Virus record (IMG/VR): IMGVR_UViG_3300008448_010506
Location: 1-26,838 of that record
Direction: 5' to 3' (one strand)
Source: a virus
Length of the DNA: 26,838 nt
Position numbers and translations under genes: made by a program. The notes below the pieces were generated by a model that saw only the letters and a program-made list of their open reading frames with translations, had not been told where the DNA came from and did not search any database. Shown piece by piece: positions 23,077 through 26,838 of this stretch; position 1 is the first letter of the stretch, and each line of letters begins with the position of its first letter.

Positions 23077-23098
23077 TTGACATATTGGTATAAAAATT
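23077..23098 (+). promoter_or_regulatory. Repeat of the dnaK promoter block before tRNA-Ser
   Basis: TTTGACATATTGGTATAA (23077-23094) is the same as TTTGACATTTGGTATAA before dnaK except for one inserted A. It lies directly before the first tRNA, so it is a candidate promoter element of a second class. Confidence 0.4.
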
Positions 23099-23099
23099 C

Positions 23100-23186
23100 G
23101 GAGGGTATCTGGCTGGATGAAGAGCTCGTCTTGAAAACGAGTAAGACGTGTAATAGGTCTTGTGGGTTCAAGTCCCACACCCTCCT
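23100..23186 (+). tRNA. tRNA-Ser (TGA)
   Basis: Acceptor GGAGGGT/ACCCTCC, anticodon loop CTTGAAA in a CTCGT/ACGAG stem, long variable arm and T-arm GTGGG-TTCAAGT-CCCAC. It reads UCA. The discriminator base would be T rather than the usual G, and no CCA is encoded. Confidence 0.9.
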
Positions 23187-23202
23187 CGCTAAAAAATAAA
23201 TT

Positions 23203-23340
23203 ATGGGAAAAAAAGAAACTATTAAAATTGTACTTGAGGGGACCTTCAACTCAAGTCAGGAAAATTTAAGAAAAGAAGGGATTAAAATTAAAGTAAAATC
23301 AAAACTTTTAAAAAAGATTTTAAAAAAACTCAAAAAGTGA
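23203..23340 (+). CDS. Lys-rich micro-ORF between tRNA genes (45 aa)
   Basis: An ATG at 23203 opens 45 codons ending at TGA 23338-23340, seven bases before the next tRNA. The product begins MGKKETIKIVLEGTFNSSQE and ends in a strongly basic, amphipathic-looking tail with more than ten Lys (KVKSKLLKKILKKLKK). It has neither a promoter of its own nor a ribosome-binding site. A tiny nucleic-acid-binding protein is possible. A chance frame in A-rich spacer is the alternative, although the regular spacing of Leu/Ile and Lys argues for coding. Confidence 0.5.
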   Translation: MGKKETIKIVLEGTFNSSQENLRKEGIKIKVKSKLLKKILKKLKK

Positions 23341-23346
23341 GTTCAC

Positions 23347-23420
23347 TGTCCTGTAGACGAACTGGCAAAGTCACCTCGCTTTGAACGAGGAAATTGGAGG
23401 TTCAAATCCTTCCAGGACAA
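23347..23420 (+). tRNA. tRNA-Gln (TTG)
   Basis: Acceptor TGTCCTG/CAGGACA, D-arm GAC...GTC, anticodon loop CTTTGAA in a CCTCG/CGAGG stem, T-loop TTCAAAT, discriminator A, no CCA. Confidence 0.9.
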
Positions 23421-23426
23421 CAATAA

Positions 23427-23499
23427 GGAGAGGTTGCCAAGTTGGTCAAGGCACTGGACTGAAAATCCAGCAATGTGGGTTCGATTCCCACCCTCTCCA
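23427..23499 (+). tRNA. tRNA-Phe (GAA)
   Basis: Acceptor GGAGAGG/CCTCTCC, anticodon loop CTGAAAA in CTGGA/TCCAG, T-arm GTGGG-TTCGATT-CCCAC, discriminator A. Confidence 0.92.
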
Positions 23500-23519
23500 C
23501 ATAGAAAATAAAATTTTAT

Positions 23520-23593
23520 GGTAGCTATAGCTCAGTAGGTAGAGCAAAGGATTGTGGTTCCTTGTGCCATGGGTTCGATTCCCATTAGTTACC
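23520..23593 (+). tRNA. tRNA-His (GTG)
   Basis: Acceptor GTAGCTA/TAGTTAC with an extra 5' G (23520) facing C73 (23593), the histidine identity pair. Anticodon loop TTGTGGT in AAGGA/TCCTT, D-arm GCTC...GAGC, T-arm ATGGG-TTCGATT-CCCAT. Confidence 0.9.
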
Positions 23594-23599
23594 CACTTT

Positions 23600-23671
23600 G
23601 GTCTCTTGGTGTAACGGACAGCACGAAACACTACGGATGTTTTAGAGAAGGTTCAAATCCTTCAGAGACTT
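23600..23671 (+). tRNA. tRNA-Arg (ACG)
   Basis: Acceptor GGTCTCT/AGAGACT with a G1-U72 wobble, D-arm GTG...CAC, anticodon loop CTACGGA in AAACA/TGTTT, T-arm GAAGG-TTCAAAT-CCTTC. The ACG anticodon would need A34 deamination to read CGC. Confidence 0.85.
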
Positions 23672-23675
23672 CTAC

Positions 23676-23764
23676 GGAGAATTACCCAAGATGGTTTAAG
23701 GGGTCACATTGCTAACGTGATAGGTCTGAAACATGATGCGTGGGTTCGAATCCCACATTCTCCG
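23676..23764 (+). tRNA. tRNA-Ser (GCT)
   Basis: Acceptor GGAGAAT/ATTCTCC, anticodon loop TTGCTAA in TCACA/CGTGA, long variable arm, T-arm GTGGG-TTCGAAT-CCCAC, discriminator G. Confidence 0.92.
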
Positions 23765-23770
23765 CTGAGA

Positions 23771-23841
23771 TACCGAGGCTTAGTGGTAAAGAACTATCTC
23801 TCATAAGGATGGTCAAGTGGGTTCAATCCCCATACTCGGTA
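23771..23841 (+). tRNA. tRNA with CAT anticodon (Met or Ile2), atypical
   Basis: TACCGAG pairs with CTCGGTA, the anticodon loop reads CTCATAA, and the T-arm is GTGGG-TTCAATC-CCCAT. The D-arm is weak, position 8 is not T in either register, and in the standard register the 7-66 pair is a G-A mismatch. The gene may be partly degenerate or unusual in structure. CAT could serve Met or, if modified, Ile AUA. Confidence 0.7.
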
Positions 23842-23847
23842 CAATAT

Positions 23848-23922
23848 AGGGTAGTTGGCCAATTGGTAGGCCGCCTCATTTGGGATGAGGACATAGTGCA
23901 GGTTCGAGTCCTGTCTACCCTA
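23848..23922 (+). tRNA. tRNA-Pro (TGG)
   Basis: Acceptor AGGGTAG/CTACCCT, D-arm GGCC...GGCC, anticodon loop TTTGGGA in CCTCA/TGAGG, T-arm GCAGG-TTCGAGT-CCTGT, discriminator A. Confidence 0.92.
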
Positions 23923-23983
23923 CAAAAAATTAATGGTATTGAATAATTTATTTTATTTACGTACTTTGTTAAAAATGTATTGT

Positions 23984-24592
23984 ATGAATCTATCAGAATT
24001 AAAATTAAACTATTCATTAGGAGATAATTCTAAAATATTAGAACTTGATGACAAAACCAAAGAAACGTTATTATTAGGGTTACTTAATGAGATGTCTAAT
24101 GATAAAAATTCCTCATTATTTAGAGAAGGGGTGACATTGGGGATTTTAGGGGTAAAACAAAGTGTTCACAAATTAGGGTACGATTCTGACGAATACCCAA
24201 TTGAAGTTAAACCAAAGAATTTATCATCAGATTCAACTAAAAAGTTTGACGGTTCAGGTAATTTCAGTGACTTTACATGGAAAAGACACAAAAAATATAA
24301 AGATGATAAAGTTAAAATGGTAGTGTCGGGGTTTTTAGATGGTAAATTATTGTTTTTAGTAAGTTTCCAATATAACTCAGTTGATTTTGTAAATGAAATA
24401 GAACGGCAATTAACTAAACACTTACCAAACGGTGATGAATTAAATAGATATGTTAGAAGTGTTAAATTTAGTTACTTACACTTTAAAAATTCAGATTCGT
24501 TTAGACTTGAATATATTTCACCTATGATTAGTGAATATGAACATAAATTTACAAAACCGTTTTTTAAATCGTTGATTGAATATGGAAATTAA
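23984..24592 (+). CDS. Putative type II restriction endonuclease (PD-(D/E)XK-like)
   Basis: The 202-residue product (ATG 23984; 23975 and 23933 are in-frame alternatives) has an approximately 60-residue helical start. EYPIEVKPKN follows, whose Glu74-Val-Lys76 fits the ExK half of a nuclease active site; Asp67, Asp69 or Glu70 could be the first acid. A Gly/Phe-rich segment (GSGNFSDFTWKRHKKY) and a strand pair VKMVVSGFLDGKLLFLVSF come after. It overlaps the DNA methyltransferase gene by 11 bases, the classic arrangement of a restriction-modification pair. I cannot name the recognition site. A nickase or homing nuclease is a weaker alternative. Confidence 0.6.
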   Translation: MNLSELKLNYSLGDNSKILELDDKTKETLLLGLLNEMSNDKNSSLFREGVTLGILGVKQSVHKLGYDSDEYPIEVKPKNLSSDSTKKFDGSGNFSDFTWKRHKKYKDDKVKMVVSGFLDGKLLFLVSFQYNSVDFVNEIERQLTKHLPNGDELNRYVRSVKFSYLHFKNSDSFRLEYISPMISEYEHKFTKPFFKSLIEYGN

Positions 24593-25400
24593 AAACAATA
24601 TAGTACTTGGTGATGTGTATGATGTTTTAAAAACACTTGATGAAAACATTTTTGATATGGGTGTAACATCCCCACCTTATAATAAACAAAACAATAGAAA
24701 AGGTGTCTTGGTTAAGGATATTAAATATTCGGATATTACGGATAATAAAAATGAATCTGAATACCAAATAGAGCAAATTGAAATACTAAACGAATTGTTT
24801 CGTGTTATTAAACCTGGAGGTTCGTTCTTTTATAACCATAAAATTAGATGGGATAAAGGAGAAATGTTTCATCCGATGGATTGGTTAAAAAAAACTGATT
24901 GGACAGTTAAACAAGAAATAATTTGGGATAGACAAATTGCCGCAAATATTAGAGGTTGGAGATTTTGGCAAGTGGAGGAAAGAATTTATTGGTTGTACAA
25001 ACCAATAAATAAAAAAGATAATGGTGAGGAATTAAAATCTAAACATGCATTAATGACATCAGTTTGGAGATTACGACCTGAAATGAATAAATCTACGGTA
25101 TCTAATCATCCCGCACCATTTCCAATTGAAATACCGACAAGATGTATTTACTCAATATTGGATGATAAAGAAGGTTGTGACATTATTGACCCATATATGG
25201 GTAGTGGAACTTCAGCGGTTGCATCTAAACTATTAGGGCATAACTATTTTGGGATTGATATATCTGAGGAATATATTATCAACGCCAATAACAGAATTAA
25301 TAATATAACTGATAAAGAAATATCTGACTTTAACGATGAGGTTGCTAAACATAAAGTAAATAAAACATATAAAGACAGAAAAAAAGAAAAAGAAAATTAG
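24582..25400 (+). CDS. DNA amino-methyltransferase, beta class
   Basis: The product has catalytic motif IV TSPPYN at residues 29-34 near the N terminus and the SAM-binding motif DPYMGSGTSAVAS at 203-215 near the C terminus, with HPAPFP (176-181) between. This order defines the beta class of N6-adenine or N4-cytosine methyltransferases; TSPPY alone does not separate the two. The 272-residue length is usual. The ATG at 24582 is preferred over a TTG at 24576. The upstream overlapping gene is a probable restriction enzyme, so this is the modification half, protecting phage DNA and perhaps marking or attacking competing DNA. Site specificity is unknown; GATC is a candidate worth testing because that site is absent here. 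Confidence 0.88.
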   Translation: MEIKNNIVLGDVYDVLKTLDENIFDMGVTSPPYNKQNNRKGVLVKDIKYSDITDNKNESEYQIEQIEILNELFRVIKPGGSFFYNHKIRWDKGEMFHPMDWLKKTDWTVKQEIIWDRQIAANIRGWRFWQVEERIYWLYKPINKKDNGEELKSKHALMTSVWRLRPEMNKSTVSNHPAPFPIEIPTRCIYSILDDKEGCDIIDPYMGSGTSAVASKLLGHNYFGIDISEEYIINANNRINNITDKEISDFNDEVAKHKVNKTYKDRKKEKEN

Positions 25401-25407
25401 TATAATG

Positions 25408-25439
25408 TTGCGGTATATACCAAAAAACGGTTATATTTG
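25408..25439 (+). promoter_or_regulatory. Bacteroidota-type promoter with palindromic spacer, second tRNA cluster
   Basis: TTG (25408-25410), 21-base spacer, TATATTTG (25432-25439), 18 bases before tRNA-Ile. The spacer holds the perfect palindrome GGTATATACC (25412-25421), a possible operator. Confidence 0.7.
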
Positions 25440-25456
25440 TTCCAAGAAACTAAAAC

Positions 25457-25529
25457 TGTGATGTGCCCGAGCGGTGTAGGGGCTATCCTGATACGATAGT
25501 TTACGGGGGTTCGAATCCCTCCATCACAA
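25457..25529 (+). tRNA. tRNA-Ile (GAT)
   Basis: Acceptor TGTGATG/CATCACA, anticodon loop CTGATAC in CTATC/GATAG, T-arm GGGGG-TTCGAAT-CCCTC, discriminator A. Confidence 0.9.
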
Positions 25530-25535
25530 CAAAAT

Positions 25536-25610
25536 GTCTTCGTAGCTCAGCAGGATTAGAGCACTCCACTTTTAATGGAGGGGTCAAGAGTTCGAATCTC
25601 TTCGGGGATA
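25536..25610 (+). tRNA. tRNA-Lys (TTT)
   Basis: Acceptor GTCTTCG/CGGGGAT with a G1-U72 wobble and two internal G-U pairs, D-arm GCTC...GAGC, anticodon loop CTTTTAA in CTCCA/TGGAG, T-loop TTCGAAT, discriminator A. Confidence 0.88.
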
Positions 25611-25617
25611 CAAAAAT

Positions 25618-25689
25618 AGCTCCTTAGCTTAAAGGAAAAGCGCTTGTTTTACATACAAGATAGTGTAGGTTCGAGTCCTACAGGGGCTA
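25618..25689 (+). tRNA. tRNA-Val (TAC)
   Basis: Acceptor AGCTCCT/AGGGGCT, D-arm GCTT...AAGC, anticodon loop TTTACAT in CTTGT/ACAAG, T-arm GTAGG-TTCGAGT-CCTAC, discriminator A. Confidence 0.9.
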
Positions 25690-25695
25690 CAATAC

Positions 25696-25846
25696 GACTC
25701 CATAACTGTTAGGGTCGCAACCGAAGCGGTGAGTGGGTTAACGATGATAATTTGTAGTTGGCACCCGTAGTACTAGTATATGGGTCACTTAGGTCAAAGC
25801 ATCTTATATGTAGTTAACAAGGTGGGTTCGATTCCCATTGGGGTCA
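25696..25846 (+). ncRNA. Oversized tRNA-like RNA (151 nt)
   Basis: The ends are those of a tRNA: acceptor GACTCCA (25696-25702) pairs with TGGGGTC (25839-25845), preceded by a perfect T-arm GTGGG-TTCGATT-CCCAT and followed by A. Between them lie about 119 bases instead of about 45. They contain hairpins ACCG-AAG-CGGT (25720-25730) and ACCCGTA/TATGGGT (25763-25785), and a GTTAAC repeat (25737-25742 and 25813-25818) that can pair with itself just before the T-arm, where an anticodon stem would be. No anticodon can be assigned. It may be a tRNA with a long insertion, a decayed tRNA, or a tRNA-like RNA with another job. Confidence 0.6.
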
Positions 25847-25850
25847 CAAT

Positions 25851-25916
25851 AGAGGTATAGGGTTTACCCCTTGAGACGAAGTACAAGTCATGGTCACTGA
25901 ATGTAAACCAACCTCT
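25851..25916 (+). ncRNA. 66-nt two-stem RNA between tRNA genes
   Basis: AGAGGT (25851-25856) pairs with ACCTCT (25911-25916), and GGTTTAC (25861-25867) with GTAAACC (25903-25909), enclosing a 35-base loop that can form a CTTG/CAAG hairpin. It has tRNA-like outer dimensions but no T-loop. It starts five bases after the tRNA-like RNA, so it is probably cut from the same transcript. Confidence 0.5.
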
Positions 25917-25930
25917 AAACAAATTAACAA

Positions 25931-26004
25931 GGACAGATGCCTGAGTGGTTTAAAGGGGTGGACTGCAAATCCATTATTCGGGGGTTCAAATCCCTCTCTG
26001 TCCT
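25931..26004 (+). tRNA. tRNA-Cys (GCA)
   Basis: Acceptor GGACAGA/TCTGTCC, anticodon loop CTGCAAA in GTGGA/TCCAT, T-arm GGGGG-TTCAAAT-CCCTC, discriminator T as expected for Cys. Confidence 0.9.
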
Positions 26005-26005
26005 C

Positions 26006-26026
26006 AATGAAATAATTAATTTCATT
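26006..26026. repeat. 8-bp inverted repeat between tRNA-Cys and tRNA-Trp
   Basis: AATGAAAT (26006-26013) and ATTTCATT (26019-26026) around AATTA form an AT-rich hairpin in the tRNA spacer, perhaps a processing signal. Confidence 0.45.
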
Positions 26027-26030
26027 ATTT

Positions 26031-26102
26031 GCGTCTTTGGTGTAACGGCAAGCATAAGTGACTCCAAATCTCTTGGTCAGGGTTCGAGTCCTTGGAGACG
26101 CG
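26031..26102 (+). tRNA. tRNA-Trp (CCA)
   Basis: Acceptor GCGTCTT/GAGACGC, anticodon loop CTCCAAA in AGTGA/TCTCT (one T-T mismatch), T-arm CAGGG-TTCGAGT-CCTTG, discriminator G as in other tRNA-Trp. Confidence 0.88.
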
Positions 26103-26108
26103 CAAAAT

Positions 26109-26181
26109 GACTCAGTAGCTCAATTGGGAGAGCATCACACTGTTAATGTGAACGTTACAGGTTCGAGTCCTGTCTGAGTCG
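26109..26181 (+). tRNA. tRNA-Asn (GTT)
   Basis: Acceptor GACTCAG/CTGAGTC, D-arm GCTC...GAGC, anticodon loop CTGTTAA in TCACA/TGTGA, T-arm ACAGG-TTCGAGT-CCTGT, discriminator G. Confidence 0.93.
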
Positions 26182-26190
26182 CAATAGGTT

Positions 26191-26315
26191 GATTGGGGAA
26201 GGGTGATACTAATGACACGAGAGTGTATATCGGTCAGTATCATCGGAGTTGGGAGATATACACCAAAGTAATGCCAATCGTAAAATCAGATGTCCACACA
26301 ACCATCTTCTGATTT
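26191..26315 (+). ncRNA. Structured RNA with a predicted pseudoknot
   Basis: Four exact pairings are visible. GATTGG (26191-26196) pairs with CCAATC (26274-26279) as an outer stem. GGTGATACT (26202-26210) pairs with AGTATCATC (26236-26244) over nine bases. The loop of that stem contains GTGTATATC (26223-26231), which pairs over nine bases with GATATACAC (26255-26263) downstream, giving an H-type pseudoknot. A competing small hairpin ACAC-GAGA-GTGT shares part of this. A further hairpin AAATCAG/CTGATTT (26283-26289, 26309-26315) follows. There is no tRNA T-loop and no coding frame. Function unknown. Confidence 0.6.
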
Positions 26316-26324
26316 CCTAAACTT

Positions 26325-26407
26325 GGGATGTTATACCGTAGGGGCAGCGGGAACGACTGTAAATCGTTTGTCTTCGGACTCGGGTGGTTCGACTCCATCA
26401 CATCCCA
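26325..26407 (+). tRNA. tRNA-Tyr (GTA)
   Basis: Acceptor GGGATGT/ACATCCC, D-arm CCG...CGG, anticodon loop CTGTAAA in AACGA/TCGTT, long variable arm, T-arm GGTGG-TTCGACT-CCATC, discriminator A. Confidence 0.9.
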
Positions 26408-26418
26408 CACATAAAACC

Positions 26419-26537
26419 TTCAGGTAGGTGGATTGTGTTACACACCCCATTGACGAATGGGACGGTCCTAACAATAAATTGCCCAGACGTACAAGCAACG
26501 AATATGGACTAAGTGGGTTAGATTCCCACACCTGGAC
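26419..26537 (+). ncRNA. Second oversized tRNA-like RNA (119 nt)
   Basis: Acceptor TTCAGGT (26419-26425) pairs with ACCTGGA (26530-26536, one G-T), next to a T-arm GTGGG-TTAGATT-CCCAC whose loop lacks the usual C56. Inside are GGTG/CACC (26427-26430, 26443-26446), the hairpin CCCATT-GACG-AATGGG (26446-26461; its first C is shared with the preceding stem) and ACGGTCCTAA (26462-26471), a 10-mer also present at 4452-4461. No anticodon arm is recognisable. A T-rich run follows and may end the cluster. Confidence 0.5.
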
Positions 26538-26559
26538 ATTATTTTTTATACCAATTGCA

Positions 26560-26570
26560 ATATTTATTAA
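26560..26570 (+). promoter_or_regulatory. ATATTTATTAA box (candidate late promoter)
   Basis: ATATTTATTAA ends one base before the ATG at 26572, matching the boxes at 9032, 10708 and the minus-strand copy at 10692. Confidence 0.4.
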
Positions 26571-26571
26571 T

Positions 26572-26838
26572 ATGAAAAAAGTAATTAGGCTAACAGAATC
26601 GGATTTAACAAGATTTGTTAAACGAGTAATCAATGAAAGTAAGAAAGACCCATCAAATAAAAAAATTGAATCTGAGTTAAACAAACTTATGGACGATTAC
26701 GTTGGTGAAGATGAATGGATTGGTGGTCACCGTGAATCCTCAGATAAACCATACGATAGATTTATGGTCAAATTTAAACAATCAGGTGAGGATACTGAAG
26801 AAATTGCCGAAGAAGTTATTGAAAAATTAAATGATGTC
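26572..26838 (+). CDS. Protein with N-terminal I/L-x-E signal, cut by the window end
   Basis: Only the first 89 codons are present. The product starts MKKVIRLTESDLTRFVKRVI followed by NES, with L-T-E at 7-9 and I-N-E at 20-22 around a basic amphipathic helix. It is the most typical form of the signal shared by many genes here. The rest is charged and soluble (KIESELNKLMDDYVGEDEW, then an acidic helix). No family recognised. Starts of this form are frequent in phages of marine Bacteroidota as far as I recall. The gene resumes the probable virion set after the tRNA region. Confidence 0.75.
   Translation, partial: MKKVIRLTESDLTRFVKRVINESKKDPSNKKIESELNKLMDDYVGEDEWIGGHRESSDKPYDRFMVKFKQSGEDTEEIAEEVIEKLNDV

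Noticed and set aside
23446-23631. Minus-strand frame across tRNA genes
   Set aside because: It covers tRNA-Phe, tRNA-His and part of tRNA-Arg in antisense; the apparent TxTRNHNP-type peptide is the known artefact of translated tRNA T-arms.
25737-25818. Group I intron in the tRNA-like RNA at 25696
   Set aside because: The insert is only about 70 bases and no P, Q, R or S core elements are visible; a self-splicing intron would need roughly 200 or more.
25696-26537. tmRNA
   Set aside because: No alanine-type acceptor with G3-U70, no tag reading frame ending in Ala-Ala, and the lengths are too short.
26331-26684. Minus-strand frame of 117 codons near the right end
   Set aside because: It is antisense to tRNA-Tyr, the tRNA-like RNA and the start of the gene at 26572.
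1-26838. CRISPR arrays, insertion sequences, integrase or att sites
   Set aside because: No regularly spaced repeats, transposase, terminal inverted repeats or recombinase genes were seen.

Overview
The window looks like part of a large tailed-phage genome, T4-like in style, infecting a member of the Bacteroidota. Host evidence comes from the sequence. Several promoters match the Bacteroidota form (TTG, about 18-21 bases, TAnnTTTG). Shine-Dalgarno sites are largely missing. The DnaK ends in the EFEEVK tail usual for that phylum, and a DUF2452-type protein of the same phylum is present. Phage evidence is the dense, short, mostly uncharacterised genes on both strands, about 15 tRNA genes without encoded CCA, a cupin and HExxH/Cys-His proteins of kinds seen in T4-like phages, and a large set of proteins sharing an N-terminal signal that resembles T4 capsid-targeting sequences.

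Layout. 1-4.4 kb: a coiled-coil membrane protein, a full-length DnaK behind an operator-like palindrome, a papain-like peptidase candidate and two HAD phosphatases. 4.4-4.5 kb: a structured intergenic stretch holding two blocks of the 23S rRNA helix-69 sequence in swapped order. 4.5-7.2 kb: small membrane proteins, a P-loop kinase and two proteins with an L/I-N-E site before their conserved C-terminal domains. 7.2-9.0 kb, minus strand: a compact metabolic cassette (IMPDH/GMP-reductase family, hotdog acyl-CoA thioesterase, DUF2452) that looks host-derived. 9.1-18.7 kb: probable virion or internal proteins, ending in three large proteins with hydrophobic cores, a peptidoglycan-binding domain and many L/I-x-E sites. 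18.8-22.6 kb: HNH endonuclease, SAM methyltransferase and an 899-residue protein with three glycosyltransferase-like modules. 22.6-26.5 kb: two tRNA clusters flanking a probable type II restriction-modification pair, with four non-standard structured RNAs in the second cluster. The window ends inside another gene carrying the N-terminal signal.

Two gene classes can be inferred. Genes behind Bacteroidota-type promoters (57-aa gene at 713-886, peptidase, kinase, small membrane protein, tRNA clusters) would be read by host polymerase. Genes carrying the N-terminal I/L-x-E signal tend to have an ATATTTAT(T/A)-type box just before the start and would form a late regulon.

The strongest global signal is that I find no GATC anywhere in 26.8 kb, where base composition predicts several tens. 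This fits restriction pressure, possibly linked to the R-M pair encoded here. All assignments come from reading motifs; no database search was run.
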